Assembly: GCF_032970905.1 (NCBI RefSeq)
Contig: NZ_JAWJZA010000011.1
Length of the DNA stretch: 64,000 nucleotides
DNA from: Veillonella absiana
GTDB lineage: Bacteria > Bacillota > Negativicutes > Veillonellales > Veillonellaceae
Reading direction: 5' to 3' (one strand)
The stretch's first letter is position 1; each line of letters starts with the position of its first letter. Positions 27,665 through 35,729 of this stretch are shown here, in pieces. The position numbers were made by a program, and so were the translations under genes. The notes under the pieces were generated by a model. The model saw only the letters and a program-made list of their open reading frames with translations. It searched no databases and had not been told where the DNA came from.

Positions 27665-29044
27665 TTACATGGACCGTTTTCGTAATTGGTACCAATGAAA
27701 TAGAGGTAGTAGATATAGATAAAATGCGAATGGTATATAGCCAGTTAGGGATGTGTCCATCATAACCGTCGGTATCATGGCGGCGATGTTCCATGGAATC
27801 ATCGGTGCTAATACAATGCCCGTATTTTCAAAATCGAGCATTACATCTTTATCTTGAATCTTGTGTTTCGCATAAGTAATGCGCATGATGGAATGGGTCA
27901 TAACGGTGGCAATGGATTGGCTACACCCAATGCCGCCAGTAATAATGGATAAAATGACGTTCGCCACGAATATATCGCTCCGTGTTTGGGCGTGTTCCAA
28001 TAATTGGCGGACGCTAGACCAGAATCCAACGCCGTCGAGCATGCCGGAGATGGCACAGGCCACAAAAATTGATACAGCTGGTTCGGCCATAACCTTGATG
28101 CCACCACCGTGAATGATGGTGCTCAATGGATTGTCCACAGGTAATGTAAATCCCCAGAAACTCATGTTGATGAGTTCTAGGACTGAGTGCCCTTGGTATA
28201 GATAGGCCAATACGGATGCTGCGAGAGCGCTGAGGCCGATAGGCCAACGAATGGATAGTTTAAATGGCAATAATGCCACGACGATGGCTACCGGTATCCA
28301 TAACATTGGTGTCATGGTGAATGTGGATGCAATTTGCTCTGTTAGGTTGCTTTCAGCGGTTTCTAGTGGATACATAAAGGATAAAGCCGTATAGAGCACA
28401 ATGGAAACAAGCAATGCGGGCAAACTGTTCATAAACATAGGTCCGATATTGCGCGGTACTGATGTATGGGTGAGGGCTGCTACGAGGCTCGCACTAGATG
28501 ATAGCGGGGAATTGCGATCCCCTACATAGGCGCCGGCGATGATGGCCCCGGCCACCATGTCTGCCGGAATGCCACCTGCCTTGGCAATAATAATGAGCAC
28601 AAGTCCAATGGTACCGACAGTGCCTAATGATGTACCCAAGAGGCCACTCACGAGAGCAGGCAATAGGAAGGCGCATACCACGAAGAGTGACGGTTCTAGA
28701 AAACTGAGTCCTACGGATATGATGGTAGGAATCGTACCAGATGCCTGCCACATGGAGGTGAGCCAGCCGATAAGCAAGAAAATTTGGATGACGATAGAGG
28801 CGGAAAAGGCCCCTTTTTTTGAAAAATCTATAAGCGTAGACCAATCGTAGCCAGACTGATTGAGCGCATAGGCCATGATGAGCCATACGAAAATGAGCGC
28901 AATGGCAATGGAAACACCGTTGGCCACGCATACAACGATGAATATGCAGGAAATGAGTAAGGCCAATAGGGGCAGCCAATTGCTTGGCAAGTGATATCGT
29001 TGGCCTAGTAATTGTTTGAGTAGTTGTAACCAATTCATAGTCAT
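27665..29044 (-). CDS. Na+/H+ antiporter, NhaC family
   Basis: A 459-residue polytopic membrane protein. GTSLGTVGTIGLVLIIIAKA and GAYVGDRNSPLSSSASLVAA in the middle are NhaC-family signatures, as is GIVLAPMIPWN near the end. It exchanges sodium for protons, or possibly malate/lactate as in MleN. The frame can be opened at 29062, but that ATG lies inside the stem of the preceding terminator. Starts at 29044 or 29038, just after AGG, are more plausible. It sits downstream of dapF on the same strand. Confidence 0.82.
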   Translation of the reverse strand: MTMNWLQLLKQLLGQRYHLPSNWLPLLALLISCIFIVVCVANGVSIAIALIFVWLIMAYALNQSGYDWSTLIDFSKKGAFSASIVIQIFLLIGWLTSMWQASGTIPTIISVGLSFLEPSLFVVCAFLLPALVSGLLGTSLGTVGTIGLVLIIIAKAGGIPADMVAGAIIAGAYVGDRNSPLSSSASLVAALTHTSVPRNIGPMFMNSLPALLVSIVLYTALSFMYPLETAESNLTEQIASTFTMTPMLWIPVAIVVALLPFKLSIRWPIGLSALAASVLAYLYQGHSVLELINMSFWGFTLPVDNPLSTIIHGGGIKVMAEPAVSIFVACAISGMLDGVGFWSSVRQLLEHAQTRSDIFVANVILSIITGGIGCSQSIATVMTHSIMRITYAKHKIQDKDVMLDFENTGIVLAPMIPWNIAAMIPTVMMDTSLTGYIPFAFYLYLLPLFHWYQLRKRSM

Positions 29045-29053
29045 ACCTAAAAG

Positions 29054-29137
29054 GGGACTCATATATGTGTTGCAGCTAGTAGCTAGATTCGATTTATAGG
29101 AGTGTTCGACTTAGCTATGGCTGTGAATATGAGTCCC
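29054..29137 (-). terminator. wide-loop inverted repeat after dapF
   Basis: GGGACTCATAT (29054-29064) pairs with ATATGAGTCCC (29127-29137). On the minus strand it is followed by CCCTTTT. The 62-base loop is large but holds smaller repeats. It ends dapF transcription or forms part of the NhaC leader. Confidence 0.5.
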
Positions 29138-29143
29138 AAATAA

Positions 29144-29977
29144 TTAATCGATATTGAGTTCTGTTTCAAATACTTCTTCTGCAGGACCAGTCATAAATAC
29201 GGTGCTGTCTTCACGATAGCTGATATGTAATGTGCCTAGGTACAATTCTACGTCTACTTCGCGGCCCGTCAGACCTTTTTCGTAGGACATGACTGCGGAT
29301 GCGCAAGAACCAGTACCGCATGCAAGTGTAGCACCAGCACCGCGTTCCCAAGTACGGACTTTGATATGATGGTCGTTTACAACCTCAACATAGTTGATAT
29401 TGCTTTTTCGAGGGAATATTGGGTGTGTTTCTAGTTGAGGGCCTTGTGTATGAAGAGCTATTTTTGTTACGTCCTCTACGAATACCTCTGTATGAGGAAC
29501 ACCCATCAATACAGAACTAACAGGGATTATTTCGCCATTCAGTTCCAATGGATAGTCGATGACTTTGTCGATGTTCACATCCATTGGGATATCTTTACTG
29601 TTAAAGAATGGTTTTCCCATATCAACGGTTACTAGTGTTACTTTGCCGTTTTCAATGGTCAAACTTGGTTTCATGATACCTGCCAATGTTTCGATGGTGA
29701 AAGTATCTGTCGTGATTTGGCCATGTTCATAGGCGTATTTAGAAAAGCATCGGATGGCATTACCACACATTTCTGCCTCACTACCATCAGAATTGATGAT
29801 ACGCATGCGAATATCTGCTACATCAGAAGGTACAACGATAGCAAGGCCATCAGCACCGATACCAGTTTGACGATGGCATAATTTGATAGCTAATTCTGTA
29901 TAATCTTTGTTTGCACCATTAGGATCAGAGAAAACGACAAAATCATTTCCGAGACCGTGCATCTTTGTTAATTTCAT
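29144..29977 (-). CDS. dapF: diaminopimelate epimerase
   Basis: A 277-residue enzyme converting LL- to meso-diaminopimelate for lysine and peptidoglycan. The N-terminus KMHGLGNDFVV is diagnostic. The two catalytic cysteines are 71 (EMCGNAIRC) and 220 (LACGTGSC). The ATG at 29977 has AAGGAG nine bases upstream; the longer frame to 30010 does not. Length is standard. Confidence 0.95.
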   Translation of the reverse strand: MKLTKMHGLGNDFVVFSDPNGANKDYTELAIKLCHRQTGIGADGLAIVVPSDVADIRMRIINSDGSEAEMCGNAIRCFSKYAYEHGQITTDTFTIETLAGIMKPSLTIENGKVTLVTVDMGKPFFNSKDIPMDVNIDKVIDYPLELNGEIIPVSSVLMGVPHTEVFVEDVTKIALHTQGPQLETHPIFPRKSNINYVEVVNDHHIKVRTWERGAGATLACGTGSCASAVMSYEKGLTGREVDVELYLGTLHISYREDSTVFMTGPAEEVFETELNID

Positions 29978-30074
29978 GTAATAAACTCCTTGCTGTATAT
30001 GGAATATCATATGTACAAAATCATTGAAATCTATTAAATTTAAATTTCGTATTTATTATTATATCATGTTCTAT

Positions 30075-30120
30075 AGAGTCTTGACACGCCCATTATTAGA
30101 GTCTTGACACGCCCATTATT
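30075..30120. repeat. exact 23-bp tandem direct repeat
   Basis: The unit AGAGTCTTGACACGCCCATT-ATT occurs at 30075-30097 and again, identical and adjacent, at 30098-30120. Each copy holds a consensus -35 hexamer TTGACA. It lies between divergent dapF and ptsI, about 80-120 bases before the ptsI start. Period 23 bp is close to two DNA turns. Confidence 0.9.
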
Positions 30121-30196
30121 TCTTTATTCTTTTACTAATAAATGTTAAAATACAAGATAGAGTTATTTACATTTCATTGAGAAAGGGTAGAGCCAC

Positions 30197-31924
30197 ATGC
30201 GTATTAAAGGTATCTCTGGTTCCCGCGGTATTGCGGTAGGCAATGTGTACAAATATATACAAGAAGAAATCGTTATTCCTGATTACATTGTGCCAGAGGG
30301 CGGAGTCGATCAAGAAATTGCAAAATTTGCCGGTGCTATGGCGGCCACATTAAAGCAATTAGATAATATTCGAAAGAAAACCCTCGATGAAATGGGGCCG
30401 GAGGAGGCTGCTATTTTCGAGGCGCATATGCAAATTGCCCAAGATCCATCTTTGTCTGATGGCATCAAAGCGCTTGTAGAATCTGGGGCTATGAATGTGG
30501 TGGCAGCAACGGAACAAACCATCAATACCTTCGCGGATATTTTTCTCGGCATGGAGGACCCATACATGCGTGAGCGTGGCGCGGACATCAAGGATATTGG
30601 TGATCGTTTGCTTCGTAATATGCTAGGAATGAACCCGCGTGGACTTTCGCACGTGACTGGTGATGTGATTTTGGTGGCTCATGATTTGGCACCATCCGAT
30701 ACGGCATCTTTAGATAAATCCATTGTGAAAGGCATTGTTACCGCAGCTGGCGGTCCGACTAGCCATGCAGCGATTATGGCGCGTACTTTGGAAATTCCAG
30801 CCGTTATGGGGCTGGGAGATATTGAGGCTTTCACCAATAGTGAAAGAGCCGTCGTTCTAGGCACAGACGGTGACGTTATCCTAGAACCAACGGACGAAGA
30901 ATTTGCTAGCTATACACAGAAAGCGGCAGATTTCCAAAAGGAATTGCAATTATTGAAAGAATCTGCCAATTTGCCAGCGGTAACCACCGATGGTCATCAC
31001 GTGGAATTGTTCGGCAACATCGGTAAAGCGAAAGATAGTAAAAATGCATTAACCATGGGCGCAGCCGGCATCGGTTTATACCGTACTGAATTTCTTTATA
31101 TGGAAAACGATACATTGCCAACGGAGGACGTGCAATTCGGGGAATATAAAAAGGTTGCGGAACAGATGAAGGGACAGCCTGTCATCATCCGCACCATGGA
31201 TATCGGTGGCGACAAGGAATTGAAATGCCTTGATTTGCCACATGAAATGAATCCGTTCCTCGGGTATCGTGCTATCCGTATTTCCTTGAATCGTCCAGAT
31301 ATTTTTAAAGTACAATTGCGCGCACTATTGCGTGCGAGTGCATTTGGGGATATTCACATTATGTATCCTATGATTGCCTCTGTTGAGGAAGTTAAAAAAG
31401 CGAATGCTATCTTGGACGAATGTAAACAAGAGTTACGTAATGAAAGCAAAGATTTTAACGAAAATATCAAAGTAGGCATCATGATTGAGGTCCCTGCAGC
31501 AGCGGTGATATCTCCAATTTTAGTGAAATACGTGGATTTCTTTAGTATTGGTACGAATGATTTGTGTCAATATACATTGGCTGTGGATCGTATGAATGAG
31601 AATATCGGTTATCTATACCAACCATTACATCCTGCAGTACTTCGGTTGATTAAAACCGTTATTGATGCCAGCCACGCACAGGGCAAGTTCACGGGCATGT
31701 GCGGTGAAATGGGTGGGGACCCGATGGCTACTATGATTCTTCTTGGTCTTGGCCTTGATGAATTCAGTATGACCGCATCCTCCATTCCATTGATTAAAAA
31801 CATCGTTCGTTCTGTGTCCAAAGCAGAATGTGAGGGTATCGCTGCGAAGGCCCTTGAAATGGATACGGCTGAGGAGATTACGGCTTATGCTAAATCCTTA
31901 CTAGCCGAAAAAGGTTTAAATTGA
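30197..31924 (+). CDS. ptsI: PTS enzyme I (phosphoenolpyruvate-protein phosphotransferase)
   Basis: A 575-residue cytoplasmic enzyme that transfers phosphate from PEP to HPr. The active histidine is residue 190 in GGPTSHAAIMAR. The PEP-binding C-terminal domain has LYRTEFLYM, MIEVPAA, FSIGTNDLCQYTLAVDR and the cysteine of GMCGEMGG. AGAAAGGGTAG precedes the start. Here ptsI comes before ptsH, the reverse of the common order. Confidence 0.96.
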   Translation: MRIKGISGSRGIAVGNVYKYIQEEIVIPDYIVPEGGVDQEIAKFAGAMAATLKQLDNIRKKTLDEMGPEEAAIFEAHMQIAQDPSLSDGIKALVESGAMNVVAATEQTINTFADIFLGMEDPYMRERGADIKDIGDRLLRNMLGMNPRGLSHVTGDVILVAHDLAPSDTASLDKSIVKGIVTAAGGPTSHAAIMARTLEIPAVMGLGDIEAFTNSERAVVLGTDGDVILEPTDEEFASYTQKAADFQKELQLLKESANLPAVTTDGHHVELFGNIGKAKDSKNALTMGAAGIGLYRTEFLYMENDTLPTEDVQFGEYKKVAEQMKGQPVIIRTMDIGGDKELKCLDLPHEMNPFLGYRAIRISLNRPDIFKVQLRALLRASAFGDIHIMYPMIASVEEVKKANAILDECKQELRNESKDFNENIKVGIMIEVPAAAVISPILVKYVDFFSIGTNDLCQYTLAVDRMNENIGYLYQPLHPAVLRLIKTVIDASHAQGKFTGMCGEMGGDPMATMILLGLGLDEFSMTASSIPLIKNIVRSVSKAECEGIAAKALEMDTAEEITAYAKSLLAEKGLN

Positions 31925-32030
31925 TACAATAATACTACTATAGAACTGTACAATATCACGTGTTAATACGACGGTTTTCTTGGTGAAAGTCGAGAGACTT
32001 TCATTATCACCGATTAGAAAGAGGTTTACT

Positions 32031-32291
32031 ATGAAAGAATTAACAGTTGTAATTACAAACGAATCTGGTTTACATGCTCGTCCAGCCACAACATTTACAC
32101 AAATGAATGCTAAATTCGCATCCAAATTAACAATTGCTGCAAATGGCAAAACGGCAGATGCTAAATCTATTTTGACAGTATTAACTCTTGGCGCTACAAA
32201 AGATACTTCCGTAGTGTTGACAGCTGATGGTCCCGATGAAGAAGAAGCATTGGCTGCAATGAGCAAATTCTTAACAACGAACCACGACTAA
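32031..32291 (+). CDS. ptsH: PTS phosphocarrier protein HPr
   Basis: An 86-residue protein. Histidine 15 in GLHARPAT receives phosphate from enzyme I. Serine 46 in DAKSILTVL is the HPr-kinase site found in Gram-positive-type regulation. AGAGGT lies before the ATG at 32031; the longer frame from 31980 has no such site. The 106-base gap after ptsI holds a small hairpin, GAAAGTC-GAGA-GACTTTC. It ends at a strong compound terminator. Confidence 0.95.
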   Translation: MKELTVVITNESGLHARPATTFTQMNAKFASKLTIAANGKTADAKSILTVLTLGATKDTSVVLTADGPDEEEALAAMSKFLTTNHD

Positions 32292-32300
32292 TAAGTAAAA

Positions 32301-32370
32301 AATGCGGATATGATTATCTCGTCTCGGCTCCTACGTAAGCTCGCCTCGACAATCATATCCGCATTTTTTT
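32301..32370 (+). terminator. ptsH terminator with family 1 tip
   Basis: AATGCGGATATGATT (32301-32315) pairs perfectly with its complement (32351-32365), then seven T. The tip CTCGGCTCCTACGTAAGCTCG (32323-32343) is a divergent member of family 1. Confidence 0.88.
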
Positions 32371-32383
32371 ATAACTTTAGCGT

Positions 32384-32654
32384 GGAGGTGTTGAAGAATT
32401 CGCACATTGTGCCGAAGGAACCTGAACGAAAAGGTGTATTCTATTTTGGCCGTTATGGTGTTGTAGCTTATACATCAACGGAAGAGTATCAAAATAGTGA
32501 TGGTACCATTGCTAGAGATGAAACAAAATATATTACTAAATGGAATCCTGAAACTAAAGAGTTTTATATAACCGGTAAAGAACCAAGAACAATTAAAATC
32601 GGTGGTTATGGTATAGGTAGTTATGATCCTTCTGAGGATGCGGATAAATGGTAG
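32384..32654 (+). pseudogene. fragment of an unrecognised gene
   Basis: A coding-like frame runs into the TAG/stop at 32652-32654: VPKEPERKGVFYFGRYGVVA, then YITKWNPETKEFYITG, then GGYGIGSYDPSEDADKW. GGAGG at 32384-32388 is not correctly spaced for any start, and the frame extends back into the ptsH terminator. The Tyr/Gly/Lys composition looks like a C-terminal part. A strong hairpin terminator follows, as for a real gene. Either a small protein with a non-ATG start or a remnant. Confidence 0.4.
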
Positions 32655-32666
32655 AGATATAGTTTG

Positions 32667-32710
32667 AAAAAAGCTTCTAATAATCAATTTTGATTATTAG
32701 AAGCTTTTTT
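32667..32710. terminator. 20-bp perfect hairpin terminator
   Basis: Arms 32667-32686 and 32691-32710 pair perfectly over 20 bp with a 4-base loop, bounded by AAAAAA and TTTTTT. It can act in both directions. Confidence 0.88.
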
Positions 32711-32795
32711 TGGCATATACGTTATATCTGAGGTTAATATTATCTTGTGAAGCGGGCTTAGAGTTTGTCTCTAGCGGAGGATACAAAATAATACG
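32711..32795. repeat. 85-bp repeat with family 1 tip, copy 1
   Basis: Contains ACGTTATA, then TATTATCTTGTG pairing with ATACAAAATAATA around the tip GCGGGCTTAGAG-TTTGT-CTCTAGCGGAGG (32752-32780). It is clearly homologous, roughly three bases in four, to 33655-33738. The rest of the gap up to 33080 is AT-rich with nothing else recognised. Confidence 0.65.
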
Positions 32796-33080
32796 GTCTA
32801 CCTATATTTTAGGAAGATGTTTATGATGATGCGACTAATATTAGATAATCCCGGGTTCTTTGCATATTCTTGTATTTCAGCTTTGACGGGTTTTGATGAA
32901 AGTTTTTGAATAGAGTAATAAAAAGTTTCTTTTTATGGATACTTGCAAATTATTTGTTTTTAATTTGTTCTATTATGAGATTACTCTGTAATGAACTATA
33001 GCTAGAATCGTGTGGAACTAGTTGATATTTGACATAAATTGATTAGTTTTATTAATTTGAAGAAGTGTGAGGTTTAAAGG

Positions 33081-33589
33081 ATGAACAAAAAAATCTTAAA
33101 AGTATCTGTATTGTTGGCAGTAGGCGCATTATTTGCACCATCTGTTATTATGACTAATGTGGCTGATGGGGTGTATGCGTTTATAGCAAGGTGAATGTTG
33201 GGGTTGCCGGCTCTGCACCAGCTTTCAAAGTGGGCGATTCCGTTACATCGGTACGCAATGAGAATGGTGTTAAAACCGACGACATCCAATATGGCAAGAT
33301 TCAACAAGGTGTCAGCTTGAACTATAACTTGAAAGGCATGACTGGGAGTGATGGGAAATCCGTAAATGCTGTAGTAACTGATAAAGCGGCTACTGAACAA
33401 AGTAAATCTCCTGTAGAAACTCGTGTAGCTGTAACAGGTTTCATTAACCAAGGTGCAGATATGCTAGATACTGCTGCATTTTCCTCTGCTGCTGTAGCCA
33501 ATAGAGCGGCTACTAACAATCCAATTGTAGCGTCCATGGGTGGTCAACGTACGCATATCGAGTCTGGTTCTTACTCTGTAGTCTTTTAA
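33081..33589 (+). pseudogene. frameshifted gene for a small exported protein
   Basis: ATG at 33081, after GAGG, opens MNKKILKVSVLLAVGALFAP, a signal peptide ending GVYA. It stops at 33192-33194. From there a second frame, one base off, continues with YSKVNVGVAGSAPAFKVGDS to a stop at 33587-33589. Adding one base near 33180 would join them into a protein of about 168 residues. The mature part is Ala/Thr/Val-rich with no cysteine and is not recognised. A terminator follows directly. Sequencing error at this spot cannot be excluded. Confidence 0.65.
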
Positions 33590-33620
33590 GTTCAATTCAA
33601 AATTGTAATTTAGCAAATAA

Positions 33621-33657
33621 AAAAGCCAGCCATTCACGTTGAATGGTTGGCTTTTTT
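33621..33657 (+). terminator. terminator of the frameshifted gene
   Basis: AAAAGCCAGCCATTC (33621-33635) pairs with GAATGGTTGGCTTTT (33641-33655), one G-U, then more T. Confidence 0.88.
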
Positions 33658-33738
33658 GCACACACGTTATAGTTGATGTCAATATTGTTTTGTGAACCGA
33701 GCTTAGAGCTTGTCTCTCGCCGAGGGGCACAAGACATA
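33658..33738. repeat. 85-bp repeat with family 1 tip, copy 2
   Basis: Homologous to 32711-32795: ACGTTATA near the start, TGTTTTGTG (33685-33693) pairing with CACAAGACA, and the tip CCGAGCTTAGAG-CTTGT-CTCTCGCCGAGG (33697-33725). The two copies bracket the frameshifted gene. Confidence 0.65.
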
Positions 33739-33747
33739 GTGACTCAG

Positions 33748-34026
33748 TTATTTCCCCATGTTTGCGAAACGTTCTACTGCCTTCGTAAAATCTGAAATCG
33801 TCTTATCCACATCGCCGTGTTCGATACCATCACGGACACAGTGGTTAATATGTCCTTCTAGTACGACTTGACCGACTTTGTGTAGAGCAGATTTTGCTGC
33901 ATTGATTTGACTCAGAACATCCTCGCAAGGAATATCTTCATCAATCATGCGATCGATGGCTTGGACTTGGCCTAAAATTTTCTTTAATCTGAGATGCAGA
34001 TTGTCCGAATCCATACATTGTTTCAT
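33748..34026 (-). CDS. CsoR/FrmR-family metal- or thiol-sensing repressor
   Basis: A 92-residue all-helical DUF156 protein. LRLKKILGQVQAIDRMID is the family N-terminus. Cys34, His59 and Cys63 occupy the C-H-C copper(I) positions of CsoR. An additional Cys4 is present. FrmR or CstR-type sensing remains possible. No copper ATPase or chaperone gene is adjacent, so its target lies elsewhere. The start is preceded by AAGGAGCGTG on the minus strand. Confidence 0.85.
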   Translation of the reverse strand: MKQCMDSDNLHLRLKKILGQVQAIDRMIDEDIPCEDVLSQINAAKSALHKVGQVVLEGHINHCVRDGIEHGDVDKTISDFTKAVERFANMGK

Positions 34027-34286
34027 AAATACACACGCTCCTTAATAGTTATCAGGGCATTCATCATCTCATCTATTATACATTAAATGGTGGTTTTATG
34101 CCAATTTTTAACATATATCATATATGCATAGGTACATCAGGTTAATGGAATATTATGCATGTATCATTTATGACTATCTAGGAGGAACTTTCACAAAATT
34201 ATGAATAGATGAAAGTCTAGATAGAGTGTGATACAATATAGAAAACTTGTAACAGCTTAGGACACCTGCAAGGTGAAAGTGAATCT

Positions 34287-35354
34287 ATGTTTATAATCAA
34301 ATCTATCATAAAATTTTTTGTACGTCTTATCTTACTTGTGGTGCTCATTATTGGTGGGATGTATGCGTATGATATGTATAATAGCTCGCAGGGCACGAAT
34401 CGCCAGAGCGTGGCCCATACCGCGGTAGAACAAACTATCGAGTCCTCGGAGGACGAGTTGAGCCGGACGGACCGGTTGAAACGTCTACTGAATTTACAAG
34501 AGGGCGTGCAAAATGCGTTGAATCGTCGAGTTCCTTTTAATGACCGCGTGAAATCTACGGCTATTAGTGAAAGCGCTAAAAAGGCGCTTGTGGCCATCGA
34601 GGATAAACGGTTTTACGAACATGGTGCCATTGATCCTATGGGCATTGCTCGTGCACTATATACAAATACGGTAGCTGGTGAAACGCTGGAAGGTGGTAGC
34701 ACTATTACACAACAATTAGTGAAAAATCTATTCCTTTCATCCAAACGAATTATGTCTCGTAAGGTTGAGGAAGCGGTGATGGCTGTGATGATGGAACATT
34801 ATTATTCCAAAGACGATATTATCACTATGTATATGAATACTATTTACTATGGTCATGATTATTATGGTATTAAACAAGCTGCCGCAGGGTATTTTAAAAC
34901 TACCCCGGGACGTCTGACTCTTGCTCAATCTGCTATGCTTGCAGGCCTGCCACAGGCACCAAGTTATTTAGATCCGAAGGTTAATTTCAGGGCCGCTAAG
35001 GAGCGCCAATATATTGTATTGATGCAAATGGTTGATCAGGGGATGATTAGCAAGTCTGAAGCAGAATCTGCATTTAAAGAAGAACTAGGCCTGCCAGATG
35101 AAATGGACTATGATACATACTTGGAAAGTCGCAATAATAAAAAACTTGATGATTTGGCTGATACTGCTAAAAAAGGTTTAGATACCTTGAAGGAAATAAC
35201 TTCTAAGTATGGCGGGGCTTCAGATAGCTCTAGTGACTCCAAGTCTTCAAACAATGATTCGGGAACATCTAATAGCTCTAGTGATTCCGATAGCTCTAGC
35301 AAATCGAATGCGGATAAACGCGGTGATCGAGCTAAAGGTTATATTGGTGAATGA
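34287..35354 (+). CDS. monofunctional peptidoglycan glycosyltransferase (GT51), membrane-anchored
   Basis: A 355-residue protein with one N-terminal membrane segment (residues 8-30). The GT51 domain spans about 85-255. The catalytic glutamate is in AIEDKRFYEHGAIDPMG, with GGSTITQQLVKNLFLS and AVMMEHYYSKDDIITMYMN also visible. Unlike class A PBPs there is no transpeptidase domain. The last 60 residues are a Ser/Asp/Asn-rich low-complexity tail (SSSDSKSSNNDSGTSNSSSD). It polymerises lipid II glycan strands at the membrane. The ATG is preceded by GGTGAAAGTGAATCT with no strong GGAGG. Confidence 0.9.
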   Translation: MFIIKSIIKFFVRLILLVVLIIGGMYAYDMYNSSQGTNRQSVAHTAVEQTIESSEDELSRTDRLKRLLNLQEGVQNALNRRVPFNDRVKSTAISESAKKALVAIEDKRFYEHGAIDPMGIARALYTNTVAGETLEGGSTITQQLVKNLFLSSKRIMSRKVEEAVMAVMMEHYYSKDDIITMYMNTIYYGHDYYGIKQAAAGYFKTTPGRLTLAQSAMLAGLPQAPSYLDPKVNFRAAKERQYIVLMQMVDQGMISKSEAESAFKEELGLPDEMDYDTYLESRNNKKLDDLADTAKKGLDTLKEITSKYGGASDSSSDSKSSNNDSGTSNSSSDSDSSSKSNADKRGDRAKGYIGE

Positions 35355-35393
35355 TTTACACGGAATATACAGAATATACAAAAAATGTAACTA

Positions 35394-35442
35394 AAGAACT
35401 CTCTCTATACATAAAAAATGTGTATAAGAGGGTTCTTTTTTC
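35394..35442 (+). terminator. terminator of the glycosyltransferase gene
   Basis: AAGAACTCTCTCTATACAT (35394-35412) pairs with ATGTGTATAAGAGGGTTCTT (35418-35437), with a small imperfection, then six T. Confidence 0.82.
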
Positions 35443-35557
35443 TGTATATAGTAGTTATAAATCAATGTTATTAGACTATAAAGACAGAATATAAATCCTT
35501 GTAAATACTGTATTTGATATGTTTTTTAGGGGGTGATGGAATTTTTATAAAAAATAC

Positions 35558-35586
35558 TTGCATAAATATTTGTTCGGGTGTATACT
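35558..35586 (+). promoter_or_regulatory. promoter of argGH
   Basis: TTGCAT (35558-35563) and TATACT (35581-35586) are 17 bases apart. Just downstream, GTGAAC-TGAAT-GTTCAC forms a 6-bp inverted repeat that could be an operator; its half-site resembles ARG-box halves but the match is weak. A second TATAAT lies near 35640. The rest of the 375-base gap is AT-rich. Confidence 0.55.
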
Positions 35587-35729
35587 TACATTCGTAGTCA
35601 GGTGAACTGAATGTTCACAGACAAAATTATTTTTGTTAGATATAATACATATATACGTAGACGGGACTTTCACCATTGAAAGCATTTTGAGGACGTTTAC
35701 GCACAGAGTAAAAAGTATGAGGTGTTATC

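Noticed and set aside
28494..29033. 179-codon frame overlapping the NhaC gene on the same strand
   Set aside because: Overlaps conserved NhaC motifs in another frame and has His/Arg-rich nonsense composition.
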